A stretch of DNA of 64,000 nt from positions 124,001 to 188,000 of the forward strand of contig NZ_BOMM01000009.1 of the NCBI RefSeq assembly GCF_016862195.1. The letters run 5' to 3'. The position numbers were made by a program, and so were the translations under genes. This DNA is from Paractinoplanes ferrugineus. Its GTDB lineage: Bacteria; Actinomycetota; Actinomycetes; Mycobacteriales; Micromonosporaceae. Under the pieces are notes generated by a model. It did no database searches. It had not been told where the DNA came from and worked only from the letters and a program-made list of their open reading frames with translations. Positions 53,659 through 62,681 of the stretch are shown here, piece by piece (positions within the stretch are counted from its first letter, which is position 1; every line of letters starts with the position of its first letter).

Positions 53659-54432
53659 GTGCTGACCGATCGTGATCGCACCCTGCTGGCACCCCATCTC
53701 CCCCTGCTGCGTAAGGCCCGAGCCGAGCTGACCGCCGCCCGGCAGGCGCTCACGGAGGCCGAGCAGCAGGTGGGCGAGTCCCGCACCGGCACCGACTGGC
53801 GGGACCGCACCTTCGGCGGCCTGTTCAGCGTCGACGAGGGCCGGGCGCGGCGCTTCCGCGCGGCAAGACGCGCTCACAAAGCGGCTCAGAGCAGCGTGGA
53901 GGCGGCCGCGAAGCGCTACGTGAAATATTCGGTCCGGATCGACGAGTTGCTCGAACCCCTCCTCAGCCGCGACGACCTGGCCTTCCGCGAACTGCTGGCG
54001 GCGCTCAAGGAGTGCGACAAGGCACTGCGGTCCGTCGAGTCGATGCGCGACCACATCCGCTCGGCACTGACCAAGCCGTCGCAGAACGCCCGCAGGACCA
54101 ACGCGGCCAAGGAGAGCGACACCTGGCACGAGGCCGAGTTCGCCCGGCGCCGCTTCGACGAGTTGGTCGCCGAGGTGCAGCAGTCGGTGCCCAGATTGCG
54201 GCGTGTGCTGAGCCAGACCGCCCGGGCGGTGGCCGAGACGACCGGCGGCCGGCCGCCCACCGTCCCGCACCTCGACTCCAGCCTGCTGAACCGCCGTGGC
54301 CGGGCCGCCGAGCAGCCGTTGCGCGCCTTGCAACGCCGGCTGGAAACCGTCGTCCAGGAGGTCGCCGGCTGGCGCACCCAGGTGGACGCGGCGCGCAAGG
54401 CAGCCCTGCGCGCCGCTGAGGAGAGTCTTTAA
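53659..54432 (+). CDS. Coiled-coil protein of unknown function
   Basis: A 257-residue soluble, strongly helical and charged protein. Heptad-like stretches run through most of it (KARAELTAARQALTEAEQQVGE; RRAHKAAQSSVEAAAKRYV; ALQRRLETVVQEVAGWRTQVDAARK). A WRDRTFGGLFSVDEGRARRFRAA segment is the only distinctive part. I do not recognise the family. The GTG at 53659 (VLTDRDRT) has a CATTAT -10-like element just upstream, suggesting leaderless transcription; an ATG at 53626 is the alternative. It converges with the next gene with a four-base overlap. Confidence 0.65.
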   Translation: MLTDRDRTLLAPHLPLLRKARAELTAARQALTEAEQQVGESRTGTDWRDRTFGGLFSVDEGRARRFRAARRAHKAAQSSVEAAAKRYVKYSVRIDELLEPLLSRDDLAFRELLAALKECDKALRSVESMRDHIRSALTKPSQNARRTNAAKESDTWHEAEFARRRFDELVAEVQQSVPRLRRVLSQTARAVAETTGGRPPTVPHLDSSLLNRRGRAAEQPLRALQRRLETVVQEVAGWRTQVDAARKAALRAAEESL

Positions 54433-55601
54433 CGGACCCGCACGGTGAATGTGTCGGCCTTGATGACCCGGTTGTCGATGTAGAAGGCGTCGAGAGCGGC
54501 AGCGGCGCGGCTGTTCTCGGCGGCCGGGAGGCGGCAGAGGCTGTAACCGGACGGTCCGGTCACTCCGGTCGGGACACCCTTGACCAGGCACCCACGGAAC
54601 GTACGAGCCGTGCCGCCGCCGGTTGCCGGACCCTGGTCGCTGGTGTTGACCGGATAGCCGGCACAGCCCACACAGACCTTCGCGTCGTTCTGCGCGACGA
54701 GGGCGGCGTCGGTCAGCCGGGTGAGCGCGCCCGGCAGACCGGCGGCCTGCGAGGCGTCGACGAAGCGGGCGTACGCCGGCAGGGCCGCTCGACCGACGAA
54801 CCAGGCCGGCACGTAGTCGGGGAACACGCAGCCCGGACCTGCGGCTCCCGGAGTGGCGTTGTCACACCGCCCCCGCGGCAGTGTGACGGTCGAGAAGATG
54901 CCCGGCGTGAAGAAGTTCGGGTTCGTGAGGAGGAAGGTGATGCTCGATTCGAAGCCGCCGACCTTGCCGGGGCTGTCCGACATGGAGATGAAGGTGGCCC
55001 AGCCGCCGACATCGGCGCCGTCGGTCATCGGCTGCTGCGGGAACGAGTCGTCGGCGAGATCGCAGTCGGCCCAGCAGTCGTTCATGGCCCAGACGGCGGT
55101 ACCCACCGCGGTGCCGCTCCGGCTGTACGACCGCAGGGCCATCCGGTGACCGAACTGGGACGCGGTGGTGGACATGTCGCCGACGGCACTCACGATGAAG
55201 TCCATGGTGCCGGTGACCTGCTGGCTCGCGGTGTCGTAGTCACGCAGGAACCAGTCCGAGACGGAGCACGCCGAGGTGCGGGTGGCCCACCAGCCGTCGA
55301 AGGCATGGTCGACGCACCACTGCGGCACGCCGTCGGGTGCCCTGGCGGCCAGGCTCACGACCGCCGCCGGAGTGGGCTGGGTGCGCTGCTCGGCGCATTG
55401 AACGTTGGGCACGTCGTGGGCCGCCAGCCAGGCGAGGGTCGACTCGACGCCGGCACAGCCGGTCATCCGGGGCGCGGTGGCGGTGACCTGTTGAGGTGGT
55501 TGGGTGGGTGGACCGGCGCCGGCGGACGCCGGGGCCGCGACGCCGAGGGCTACGGCAGCCGCGGCCACACCGGCGGCCGACAATCGAGAAAGGTTGAACA
55601 T
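54429..55601 (-). CDS. Secreted NucA/NucB-like protein with altered catalytic motif
   Basis: A 390-residue secreted protein with 14 or more Cys. A signal peptide (ASAGAG) is followed by an unassigned region of about 250 residues and a C-terminal NucA/NucB-type domain. The end of that domain is well kept: GRTF-like TARTFRGC, GPSGYSLCRLPAAENSRAAAALDAFYIDNRVIKADTFTVRV. Where active deoxyribonucleases read CDEYPFAST, this one reads CAGYPVNTS, so the Asp-Glu pair is lost. It is probably not a nuclease and may bind DNA or another partner. ATG 55601 has a weak ribosome binding site. Confidence 0.75.
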   Translation of the reverse strand: MFNLSRLSAAGVAAAAVALGVAAPASAGAGPPTQPPQQVTATAPRMTGCAGVESTLAWLAAHDVPNVQCAEQRTQPTPAAVVSLAARAPDGVPQWCVDHAFDGWWATRTSACSVSDWFLRDYDTASQQVTGTMDFIVSAVGDMSTTASQFGHRMALRSYSRSGTAVGTAVWAMNDCWADCDLADDSFPQQPMTDGADVGGWATFISMSDSPGKVGGFESSITFLLTNPNFFTPGIFSTVTLPRGRCDNATPGAAGPGCVFPDYVPAWFVGRAALPAYARFVDASQAAGLPGALTRLTDAALVAQNDAKVCVGCAGYPVNTSDQGPATGGGTARTFRGCLVKGVPTGVTGPSGYSLCRLPAAENSRAAAALDAFYIDNRVIKADTFTVRVR

Positions 55602-55688
55602 GGCTTAAGAATTACCAAAGGATTCAGATCGGTCGCTGCCCCACCTCCATACACCGTTCAAGTCGGGAAAATCCTGATCAGGGGCTGA

Positions 55689-57737
55689 TCAGGCGATCGA
55701 GCAGAGCGTGCCGTTCAGGGTGAACGCCACCGGGAAGAGGTTGGGTCCGCTGTAGGAGCCGACGAAGCCGACCGAGGCCGTGCCGCCGTTCGCCGCCAGG
55801 GTCGCGTCGCTGGTGACCCGCACCCCGGTGCCGGTCTGCGTCCAGGTCGCGCTCCAGCCGCTGCTCACGCTCTGCCACGTGGTGGGCCAGGTGTAGGCGA
55901 GAGTCCAGCCGTTCAGCGGGGCGGCGCCGGTGTTGGTGATGTCGATCTGCCCGACGTAACCGTTGCCCCAGTCGTTGGTGTCGGCGAACTTCACCGTGCA
56001 CGTGCTGGTGGCGGGGGCGCCCGTGGTGAAGGTCAGCGGGGCGGACGACCACGACTGATTACCGGCGCCGTCCCGGGCCAGCACGTTCACCGTGTAGCGC
56101 CGGCCGGGCTGCAGGTTGTGCACGGTGAACGACGTACCGCTGGTCTCGCCGAGCTGCTCGCTCACCGCGCCGTTCGCGCGGTAGATCTCGTATTTCGCGG
56201 CGTCCGGCCCGCCGGACCAGCTGATCGTGGCGGTGCGGTCGGTCACCGCCGACGCCGCGAGCCGGGTCGGCGCCTTGGGCGAGGCCCCGGAAGACGATTT
56301 CAAGGTCAGGAGCGTCAGGGAGTACGGCGGAAGCGTGCTCGCGCTGCCCGAGTGGATCGCCGTGTCGCCGTTGCCGTAGGTGAGCACGACCGGGGCCGCC
56401 GACGACGGGGTGTAACCGCTGTAGTCAAGCGCCACATCGCGGGCCGCCGCCGGGTCCTTGTTGATCAGCAGCACCGCGAGATCGCCGTTGGGCCGCCTGG
56501 CCGCGTGCGCGGTGACCAGCGGGTCGGAGGTGCCGGCCCGGATCATCTGGTCGCCCGGGTGGATGAACGAGGAGAGCAGCTTCAGCGCGTGGTACGGGGC
56601 GAACGGCGTGTTCAGCGGCGGTTCGCAGACCGAGTTGTCGGCCGTGCAGTTACCGCTGGAGAGCAGGCCGAAGTCGTTGTAGTCGGTCTGCCCGGCCACC
56701 GTCGACGGCGTGCCGATGCCGTTGTGGACGTTCCACCACTGCACCGTGAAGACGCCGTTGGCGATGAGGCCGGCGTACGCGTCGGCCAGGAAGATCGCGC
56801 CGGGCTGGGTGTTCTGCCCGACCCCGACGTTGAGCTCGGTGAGGCTGATCCCGAGCCGGCCGGCGTCGGCCCCGCCGTAGGAGTTGATCTGCTGGCGCAG
56901 CGCGTAGATCGAGTCGTCCAGGTACTGCGTCTTGCCGAGCGCCTCGGCCGCGTTGCCGCCGCCCGGGTACCAGTGCACGTCGGCGAAGTCGATGTGCGGC
57001 CCGGCGATCGACAGCACGGTCCGGTTCCAGGTGGCCGAGTCACCGGTGCCGACCAGTCCGTCGGGCCAGTTCGCCGGCATGGTGAGCACGGCGCCCACCT
57101 TGATCGTCGGGTCGACCGCCTTCATCGCGTCGGCGTAGGCGACCACCTCGTTCGCGTACTGGGTCGGGCTGAGGTCGGTGTGGTCGTCGGCCTCCCAGGC
57201 CGAGCCGTAATGGCCGTTGCCGTAGTTCTCGTTGCCGATCGTCCAGTAGCGAGCCTGGTATCCCTTGGTGACGTTGGCATAGCGCACCCAGGCGGCGGCC
57301 TCCCCGGCGGAGCCGGTGCCGTAGTTGGCGATGATCATCGGCTCGGCGCCGGTGCGCCGGGCCGAGGCCATGAACGTGTCGAAGTCGGTGTTCGGGGCGA
57401 CGTAGCCACCGGGCGCGGTGTGCGTCTCCCAGTGGTAGATGTCGGCATAGGAACCGCCGGGGTAGCGGATCATCTTGACGCCGGCGTCGCCGAGCAGGTC
57501 GGCGACCGCGTCGGTGCCGAGCGTGGTGTCCCAGATGGCGTCGTTGACACCGAGCGCGGTGGCCGGCACGGTGGCGAGCCCGGCGCGGGCGTTGACACTC
57601 ACCGAGACCGGGGTCGCGGCCGCGCGGGCGGAACCGGGCGGGGCGGCGAAAGCACCCTGGGCGGGTGGCGCGACCAGGGCAGTCGCGGCGATGAGGGCTA
57701 CGCCCAGGGCCGCGCGACGGGGATTCGCAAACTGCAT
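55689..57737 (-). CDS. Secreted clan GH-A glycosidase (arabinofuranosidase-like) with FnIII and CBM2
   Basis: A 682-residue enzyme. A signal peptide precedes a TIM barrel (about 45-400) with acid/base Glu in YWTIGNENYG and nucleophile Glu in ISLTELNVG, the pattern of GH51/GH39-like alpha-L-arabinofuranosidases. A beta-sandwich follows (LAVLLINKDP), then an FnIII domain (PTRLAASAVTDRTATISWSG) and a C-terminal CBM2 (CTVKFADTNDWGNGYVG to the final Cys). The ATG at 57737 follows GGAGAG. A perfect CebR-type operator lies 35 bases upstream, so it should be induced with the alpha-galactosidase. Confidence 0.88.
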   Translation of the reverse strand: MQFANPRRAALGVALIAATALVAPPAQGAFAAPPGSARAAATPVSVSVNARAGLATVPATALGVNDAIWDTTLGTDAVADLLGDAGVKMIRYPGGSYADIYHWETHTAPGGYVAPNTDFDTFMASARRTGAEPMIIANYGTGSAGEAAAWVRYANVTKGYQARYWTIGNENYGNGHYGSAWEADDHTDLSPTQYANEVVAYADAMKAVDPTIKVGAVLTMPANWPDGLVGTGDSATWNRTVLSIAGPHIDFADVHWYPGGGNAAEALGKTQYLDDSIYALRQQINSYGGADAGRLGISLTELNVGVGQNTQPGAIFLADAYAGLIANGVFTVQWWNVHNGIGTPSTVAGQTDYNDFGLLSSGNCTADNSVCEPPLNTPFAPYHALKLLSSFIHPGDQMIRAGTSDPLVTAHAARRPNGDLAVLLINKDPAAARDVALDYSGYTPSSAAPVVLTYGNGDTAIHSGSASTLPPYSLTLLTLKSSSGASPKAPTRLAASAVTDRTATISWSGGPDAAKYEIYRANGAVSEQLGETSGTSFTVHNLQPGRRYTVNVLARDGAGNQSWSSAPLTFTTGAPATSTCTVKFADTNDWGNGYVGQIDITNTGAAPLNGWTLAYTWPTTWQSVSSGWSATWTQTGTGVRVTSDATLAANGGTASVGFVGSYSGPNLFPVAFTLNGTLCSIA

Positions 57738-57771
57738 GGCTCTCCAAAGTGGGTGAATTCGAAGAGGGGAA

Positions 57772-57785
57772 TGGGAGCGCTCCCA
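57772..57785. promoter_or_regulatory. LacI/CebR-type operator, second perfect copy
   Basis: TGGGAGCGCTCCCA, identical to the core at 10196-10209. It follows a TTGACA (minus strand, 57813-57808) and the expected -10 position, so a bound repressor would cover the transcription start. Confidence 0.88.
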
Positions 57786-57872
57786 GTCTGCTGTTAAAAG
57801 TGAGAGGTGTCAATATCGTGAACATTTCCTGGCAATTTCCTGTGATCTTGTGAATTTCGCTGCGGAAATGCG

Positions 57873-57906
57873 CGAGGGCCGCACCCCGGACGGGATGCGG
57901 CCCTCG
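57873..57906 (-). terminator. Terminator of the small secreted protein gene
   Basis: 11-bp stem CGAGGGCCGCA and complement around a 12-base loop, 26 bases past the stop codon at 57932. Confidence 0.7.
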
Positions 57907-57931
57907 GCCGATCTGACTTTGCTGAGTCAGG

Positions 57932-58318
57932 TCACTTCTTGAGCGGGAAGTGCGGGAAGCCCGGCCCGTGGTGCACCGGGAAGCCGGGACGGTGCCCCGG
58001 GAAACCGAACCGGTCCCAGCGGACCTGCAGCGCGAAGTAGCCCCGCTTGAAGCCGAACGGCACGCGGTAGCAGGTGTAGCTGTCCCAGCGGTTCTGCCAA
58101 TCCCCGATGCGGCCGGCGTTGTGACACGCGATCGGGCTCCGGTAGTAACCGGCGATGCGGGTCGACGACGGGCCGTGCTTGGCGGACGCCTGAGTGCCGG
58201 CCTTGTCGGCCGCGGGCGCCGGGGCGGCGGACGTGGCGGCGGCGGGGCCGGCGCTGAACGCCAGGGCGGCGGTCGCAGCCATTCCCGACATCGTGATCAT
58301 ACGGGCGACTTTATTCAT
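57932..58318 (-). CDS. Small secreted protein, two Cys, basic aromatic C-terminus
   Basis: A 128-residue exported protein. A signal peptide (AFSAGPAAAT) and an Ala/Pro spacer lead to a domain of about 75 residues with one Cys pair (IACHNAG and YTCYRVP) and a striking Gly/Pro/His/Phe-rich tail (FGFPGHRPGFPVHHGPGFPHFP). I do not recognise the family; the tail could bind metal. The ATG at 58318 has GAGGTG. A GTAAGCG-type element lies about 70 bases upstream. Confidence 0.75.
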   Translation of the reverse strand: MNKVARMITMSGMAATAALAFSAGPAAATSAAPAPAADKAGTQASAKHGPSSTRIAGYYRSPIACHNAGRIGDWQNRWDSYTCYRVPFGFKRGYFALQVRWDRFGFPGHRPGFPVHHGPGFPHFPLKK

Positions 58319-58385
58319 CGATTCACCTCTTCGTATCCGGGTATTGCCGATGTGATGACTATAGGCAATATGCGGCATTCGCCCG

Positions 58386-58400
58386 GTTTAAAACGCTTAC
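58386..58400 (-). promoter_or_regulatory. GTAAGCGTTTTA element before the small secreted protein
   Basis: Minus-strand GTAAGCGTTTTA, the third relative of the pectinesterase sites (41064, 43998), about 75 bases before the start codon. It is the weakest match. Confidence 0.4.
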
Positions 58401-58446
58401 TCGAATAGGTGAATTGATCAGGCGACAATTTCGATTCATAAATGGC

Positions 58447-58473
58447 GGTCCGGCGGCGAAATGCCGCCGGACC
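58447..58473 (-). terminator. Terminator of the trypsin-like protease gene
   Basis: Perfect 11-bp stem GGTCCGGCGGC and complement with a 5-base loop, 27 bases past the protease stop. Confidence 0.8.
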
Positions 58474-58499
58474 TGGGGCGATTAGTACTTTCGGATGGG

Positions 58500-59348
58500 T
58501 CAGCGTGCCGGTTTGGTCAGCAGGCATCCCGACACGGTCAGATCGATGGCCCGGCTCGAGTTGAGGCAGGTCGTGAACCAGTAGGTCTGCTCGCCGTAGC
58601 TCTGCCCCTGGTAGGCGTGCGTGGTGCCGTTGGCGTCCACCTCGCACGGGTTGTTCAGGGTGCACATCTGGCCGTCGTCGTTGCCGGTGTTGTTGATGCC
58701 GACGATCTGGCCGCTGGTCGCGCTGACGATCGGCGAGCCCGACGTGCCGTGGATCGTGTCGCAGTTGGCGTCGTACCGGATCGAGTCCGTCCAGGTCCAC
58801 ACGTCCTCGCGAAGCTTGTTCACGAAGCTGTCGATCTTGCAGGTCCAGATCCGCTTCCAGTAGCTGGACGGGATCGTGATGCTCGAACCGGCGGTCGCCC
58901 GGCTGCTCGCGATGGTGTAGGCGGTGGCGCCGTAGTTGCTGCTCAGCGTCGCGAAGGTGGAGGTGAGCCGGTACAGCGTCACGTCCGTGCCGGTCATCGT
59001 GGCGTAGATGACCCGGTCGGCGCGTACCGTGCCGAGCGCGGTGCCGGCCGAGTTCAGCAGCGAGCCGGTGCGGCTGCTGGTCCGGTTCTGGATCACCACG
59101 CCGGCGCCCGGCATGCCGCCCTCGTAGCAGTGGCCGTTGGTCAGCATCATCGCCCGGTCGGTGCTTACCGAGCTGGGGAAACGCACCAGCGCGGCCGAGC
59201 AGTTGCTCAGCTTGATCGTGTTGGCGAGGGTTCCGGCGGCGAGGGCCGGGGCGGGCGCGGCCTGGGCCGCGGGGGTGGGGCCGGCGAGGATTCCGGTGGC
59301 GGCCGCGATGACGGCGGCGCCGAGTGCGATTGCCCGTCGTAGGCGCAT
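58500..59348 (-). CDS. Secreted trypsin-like serine protease
   Basis: A 282-residue exported S1-family protease. A signal peptide (TPAAQA) and a short pro-part precede the catalytic domain with His in TNGHCYEG, Asp in TGTDVTLYRL and Ser in HGTSGSPIVS. Cys pairs and an extra C-terminal segment (SSRAIDLTVSGCLLTKP) complete it. The oxyanion Gly-Thr-Ser-Gly-Ser is a variant of the usual GDSGGP, as in glutamyl endopeptidase-like or lytic proteases. The ATG at 59348 follows AAGGGA. Confidence 0.88.
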   Translation of the reverse strand: MRLRRAIALGAAVIAAATGILAGPTPAAQAAPAPALAAGTLANTIKLSNCSAALVRFPSSVSTDRAMMLTNGHCYEGGMPGAGVVIQNRTSSRTGSLLNSAGTALGTVRADRVIYATMTGTDVTLYRLTSTFATLSSNYGATAYTIASSRATAGSSITIPSSYWKRIWTCKIDSFVNKLREDVWTWTDSIRYDANCDTIHGTSGSPIVSATSGQIVGINNTGNDDGQMCTLNNPCEVDANGTTHAYQGQSYGEQTYWFTTCLNSSRAIDLTVSGCLLTKPAR

Positions 59349-59515
59349 GAAGGGTCCCTTCTGCTCTGCGGGGTGGAGCGCGTGACGGGTCGGCGACACG
59401 CAGACACCAGAGGTGTCATGACATTCGCATCGCGTGTCATCTATGTCAATCGATCTGGGGCGAGATCGACGGCCGCGCCGCTAAGGAATCCAGGGAGCCT
59501 GTCGAAGGGCACTCC

Positions 59516-60799
59516 ATGGTGCCCGGTGCCTGGGTCGACGAGGAACTTCCCCGCCTGAACAGCGCCATTCTGCACGGCGCCGCACCGCCGGCGCTGCTGC
59601 TCGAACAGGTTGCGCAGACGCTGCTCCCGCCGTTGCCCCCGGCCCACCAACTCAGCCGCGACCAGGCCAAACGCCTCGTGGTGCGGCTCGGTTTCGTGGG
59701 CGCCTCGGTGGCTCGGCACCACCAGGAGCACGACCCGGCGGGCAAGGCCGAACCCGAGCGGGCATTCGACGGACTGTCCGCCGACGGCATGCCGTTCCGG
59801 GAGTACTTCGCCGCCCTCGCCGCCCGAACCGGCGAGGGCCACTACGACCGGGACAGTTTCGCGTCGCTGGTGCGGTGGAACGTCGGCACCCTCGAAGTGC
59901 GCCGCGGCGAGGAGCTGATGGCGGTGCTGCCCGGCGCGTTCGACGACGGCCGGATCCGCTCCTACACCGGCACCCGCGGCGAGGAGAACTTCTTCCTGCT
60001 GGTCAAGCGGGGTGAGGCGATCGAACTGGCGATCAACGACGTGCTCGAGCCGCTGGCCGAGGCGCCGCTGCTGGACGACGACGCGGTCGACCGGCTGCGG
60101 GCCGCGACCGAGCTGGTGGAGGCCCTGCGACGGCTGCTCGTCGACTTCGCGGCGGCACCGCCCGAGGAGTCCATGCCGGCGGAGCAGTTCCTCGACGTCT
60201 TCCGGCAGTTCGCGGTGCACTGGACGACCGGGGACATCCCACCGAGCGGCGCCCTCGACCCGGAGGCGCTGAAACGCGACTTCCTGCTCGGGATCGACCT
60301 GGCCGGTTACGACCACCACGTACGCCGGCTGTTCCCGGCCCTTCTCGACGCCGAGCGCGACGAGCTGGAAGCTCTGATGGCTCGCCCGACGCTTCCCGGG
60401 CGGCTGCTCGACGAGCTCAGGCTCGACCCGGACGAGCTGCGTTGCGCACCGGCCGCCGAACTGCGCCGCCTGGTCGGCCGCCAGCCGGCCGTCGCCGACT
60501 GGTACCGCCTGCTCGCGGCGCACGCCCGCGCCGCCGGGGCGCACCTCATGCTGAGCAAGAAATACCTGTTCAAGCCGCAGCGCAAGCGCGACGAGGCGGG
60601 CCTGGGCGACCGGCCGCTGGTGTCGAACCGGGCCGGCACCACCGGCATGAACGAGATGTTCCTGGAGACCCTGACCCGGGCCCGCAAACAGCACCCGCTT
60701 GCTCCGCTTCGCGCCGCCCTAACCGCGGAAACCGGGGAAAAGAGTCCGACCACGGGGGTACGGTCGGGCCGGTCGGTCTCGGTCGCGCTGGTGGGGTGA
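59516..60799 (+). CDS. PrnB-like putative heme protein (IDO/TDO superfamily)
   Basis: A 427-residue cytoplasmic protein. It shows distant but patterned similarity to PrnB, the heme enzyme that rearranges 7-chlorotryptophan in pyrrolnitrin synthesis: a WN pair at 121-122, the RSYTG motif at 148-152 followed by a helix with EEN, and AHLMLSKKY with His343 at the place of the PrnB heme ligand His313 (PHLKLAERAY). The all-helical core fits indoleamine/tryptophan dioxygenases. No halogenase or other prn genes are nearby, so it is not pyrrolnitrin synthesis. It is followed after 7 bases by a hybrid histidine kinase. Confidence 0.55.
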   Translation: MVPGAWVDEELPRLNSAILHGAAPPALLLEQVAQTLLPPLPPAHQLSRDQAKRLVVRLGFVGASVARHHQEHDPAGKAEPERAFDGLSADGMPFREYFAALAARTGEGHYDRDSFASLVRWNVGTLEVRRGEELMAVLPGAFDDGRIRSYTGTRGEENFFLLVKRGEAIELAINDVLEPLAEAPLLDDDAVDRLRAATELVEALRRLLVDFAAAPPEESMPAEQFLDVFRQFAVHWTTGDIPPSGALDPEALKRDFLLGIDLAGYDHHVRRLFPALLDAERDELEALMARPTLPGRLLDELRLDPDELRCAPAAELRRLVGRQPAVADWYRLLAAHARAAGAHLMLSKKYLFKPQRKRDEAGLGDRPLVSNRAGTTGMNEMFLETLTRARKQHPLAPLRAALTAETGEKSPTTGVRSGRSVSVALVG

Positions 60800-60806
60800 C
60801 GTTCAC

Positions 60807-62666
60807 GTGAAGTCCCAGCTCGTCGGACTCGAGCAGCTGATCGCCCTCCTCGACCACACCTCGGCGGTCATCTACATGCGCGACGCCGACGGCCGCTATC
60901 TGCTGGTCAACCGGGAGTACGAGCGGCTTTTCCGGCTCCGTCGCGAGGACATCGTCGGGCTCACCGACCACGACCTGTTCCCGGCCGCGATCGCCGACGA
61001 GTTCCGGGCCAACGACCTGGCCGCCATCGAGCGCGGCGAGCCGCTGCAGATGGAGGAGGAGGCGCCCGCCGACGACGGCATGCACACGTACGTGACCATC
61101 AAGTTCCCGCTGCGGGACGAGACCGGCACGGCGTACGCGATCTGCGGCATCTCCACCGACATCACCGAACGCAAGCAGGCCGAGGCCGCGCTGCGGCGCA
61201 GCGAGGAACGTTTCCGCCTGCTCGCCGAGCACGCCCATGACGTGATCTTCCGATACCGGCTGCACCCCGTTCCCGGCATGGAATACCTCAGCCCGGCCGT
61301 GGAGAAGATCATCGGCTACCCGCCCGAGGAGTTCTACGCCGACCCGGCGCTGATCTTCGGAGTCGTCGACGAGGAGGACCGGGGCGCCCTGGAACGCTCC
61401 TGGCACTCGCCGGAGCCGAGCCTGCTCACCGTCCGGTTCCGCCGGCGGGACGGCCGCACCGTCTGGATCGAGCAGCGCGCGGCCGTGGCCGGCGGCGCGG
61501 TCGAGGGCATCCTGCGCGACGTCACCGAGCGGGTCCTCGCCGAGCAGACCCGGGTGCAGCTCGAACAACAGCTGCGCCAGGCCGAGCGGCTCGATTCCCT
61601 CGGCCAGCTGGCCGGCGGCATCGCGCACGACTTCAACAACATCCTGGCGATCATCTCCGGGTACGCCGACGTGCTCTCCGACGAACTCGCCGACAGCCCG
61701 GTCGCGTCCGACGTGCAGGCCATCGTGCAGGCCGCGGCGCGCGGCAGCGGCCTGACCCGGCAGCTGCTGATCTTCAGCCGGCTCGAACCGTCCCGCCCCG
61801 AGTCGCTCGACCTCAACGTGGTCGCGGCCGACATGCAGCGCCTCCTCGCCCGCACCCTCGGCGAGGACATCGCCTTGCGCACCGAGCTGGCCGCCGACCT
61901 GTCGACGGTCACGATGGATCGCAGCAAGCTCGAACAGGTGCTGATGAACGCGGTGATGAACTCGCGGGCCGCGATGCCGAACGGGGGCCGCCTCACCATC
62001 GCCACCGGCGCCGAACCCGGCTACGTCTGCCTGCGCATCACCGACACCGGCTCCGGGATGGCGCCCGAAGTGGCGGCACGCGCGTTCGAACCGTTCTTCA
62101 CCACCAAGGGCCGGGGCAAAGGCACCGGCCTGGGTCTGGCCACGGCCTACGGGGTGGTCGCCGACGCCGGCGGCACGATCAGCCTGGAGTCCGAACTCGG
62201 CCACGGAACCACGGTGCTGGTGCGCCTGCCGATCGGCGGTGCCGAGCCGGCCCAGCACGAACCCGCGGCCCGGGCGGCCACGACGGCCGGGGCGGGGCGG
62301 CGCATTCTCGTGGTCGAGGACGAGGACGGCGTACGCGACATCGTCTGCCGCATCCTCACCAAAGCCGGCTACGAGGTGTTCTCGGCAGCCGACCCGCACG
62401 AGGCCCGCCGACTTTGCCTCGACGACCACCTTCAGGTCGACGCCCTGCTCAGCGACGTCATCATGCCCGGCATGTCCGGCACCCAACTGGCCGCCGAACT
62501 CCGCCACGCCCGTCCGGAGCTGCCGGTGCTGTTCATGTCCGGCTACACCAGCGGCTCCGCTCCAGGCGGCCAGGAGCTGCCACCGGACGCCCCGCTGCTG
62601 CACAAGCCGTTCCAGAACCATCAGCTGCTGCAGGCGATCCACCAGCTCTTCGCGCCCGGCCCGTAG
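60807..62666 (+). CDS. Soluble PAS-PAS hybrid histidine kinase with receiver domain
   Basis: A 619-residue cytoplasmic sensor. PAS domain 1 (about 8-125, with [19 protein letters not shown]) and PAS/PAC 2 (about 135-240) precede a HisKA dimerisation helix with phospho-His in [11 protein letters not shown]. The ATPase domain has N box [10 protein letters not shown]1 DTGSGM, F box FEPFFTTK and G2 [11 protein letters not shown]. The C-terminal receiver domain has acid pocket VVEDEDG and phospho-Asp in [13 protein letters not shown]. No membrane segment is present, so the signal is internal. It lies 7 bases after the PrnB-like gene, implying cotranscription and perhaps a shared ligand. Confidence 0.93.
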   Translation: MKSQLVGLEQLIALLDHTSAVIYMRDADGRYLLVNREYERLFRLRREDIVGLTDHDLFPAAIADEFRANDLAAIERGEPLQMEEEAPADDGMHTYVTIKFPLRDETGTAYAICGISTDITERKQAEAALRRSEERFRLLAEHAHDVIFRYRLHPVPGMEYLSPAVEKIIGYPPEEFYADPALIFGVVDEEDRGALERSWHSPEPSLLTVRFRRRDGRTVWIEQRAAVAGGAVEGILRDVTERVLAEQTRVQLEQQLRQAERLDSLGQLAGGIAHDFNNILAIISGYADVLSDELADSPVASDVQAIVQAAARGSGLTRQLLIFSRLEPSRPESLDLNVVAADMQRLLARTLGEDIALRTELAADLSTVTMDRSKLEQVLMNAVMNSRAAMPNGGRLTIATGAEPGYVCLRITDTGSGMAPEVAARAFEPFFTTKGRGKGTGLGLATAYGVVADAGGTISLESELGHGTTVLVRLPIGGAEPAQHEPAARAATTAGAGRRILVVEDEDGVRDIVCRILTKAGYEVFSAADPHEARRLCLDDHLQVDALLSDVIMPGMSGTQLAAELRHARPELPVLFMSGYTSGSAPGGQELPPDAPLLHKPFQNHQLLQAIHQLFAPGP

Positions 62667-62681
62667 CCGGCACCGCGCGGC

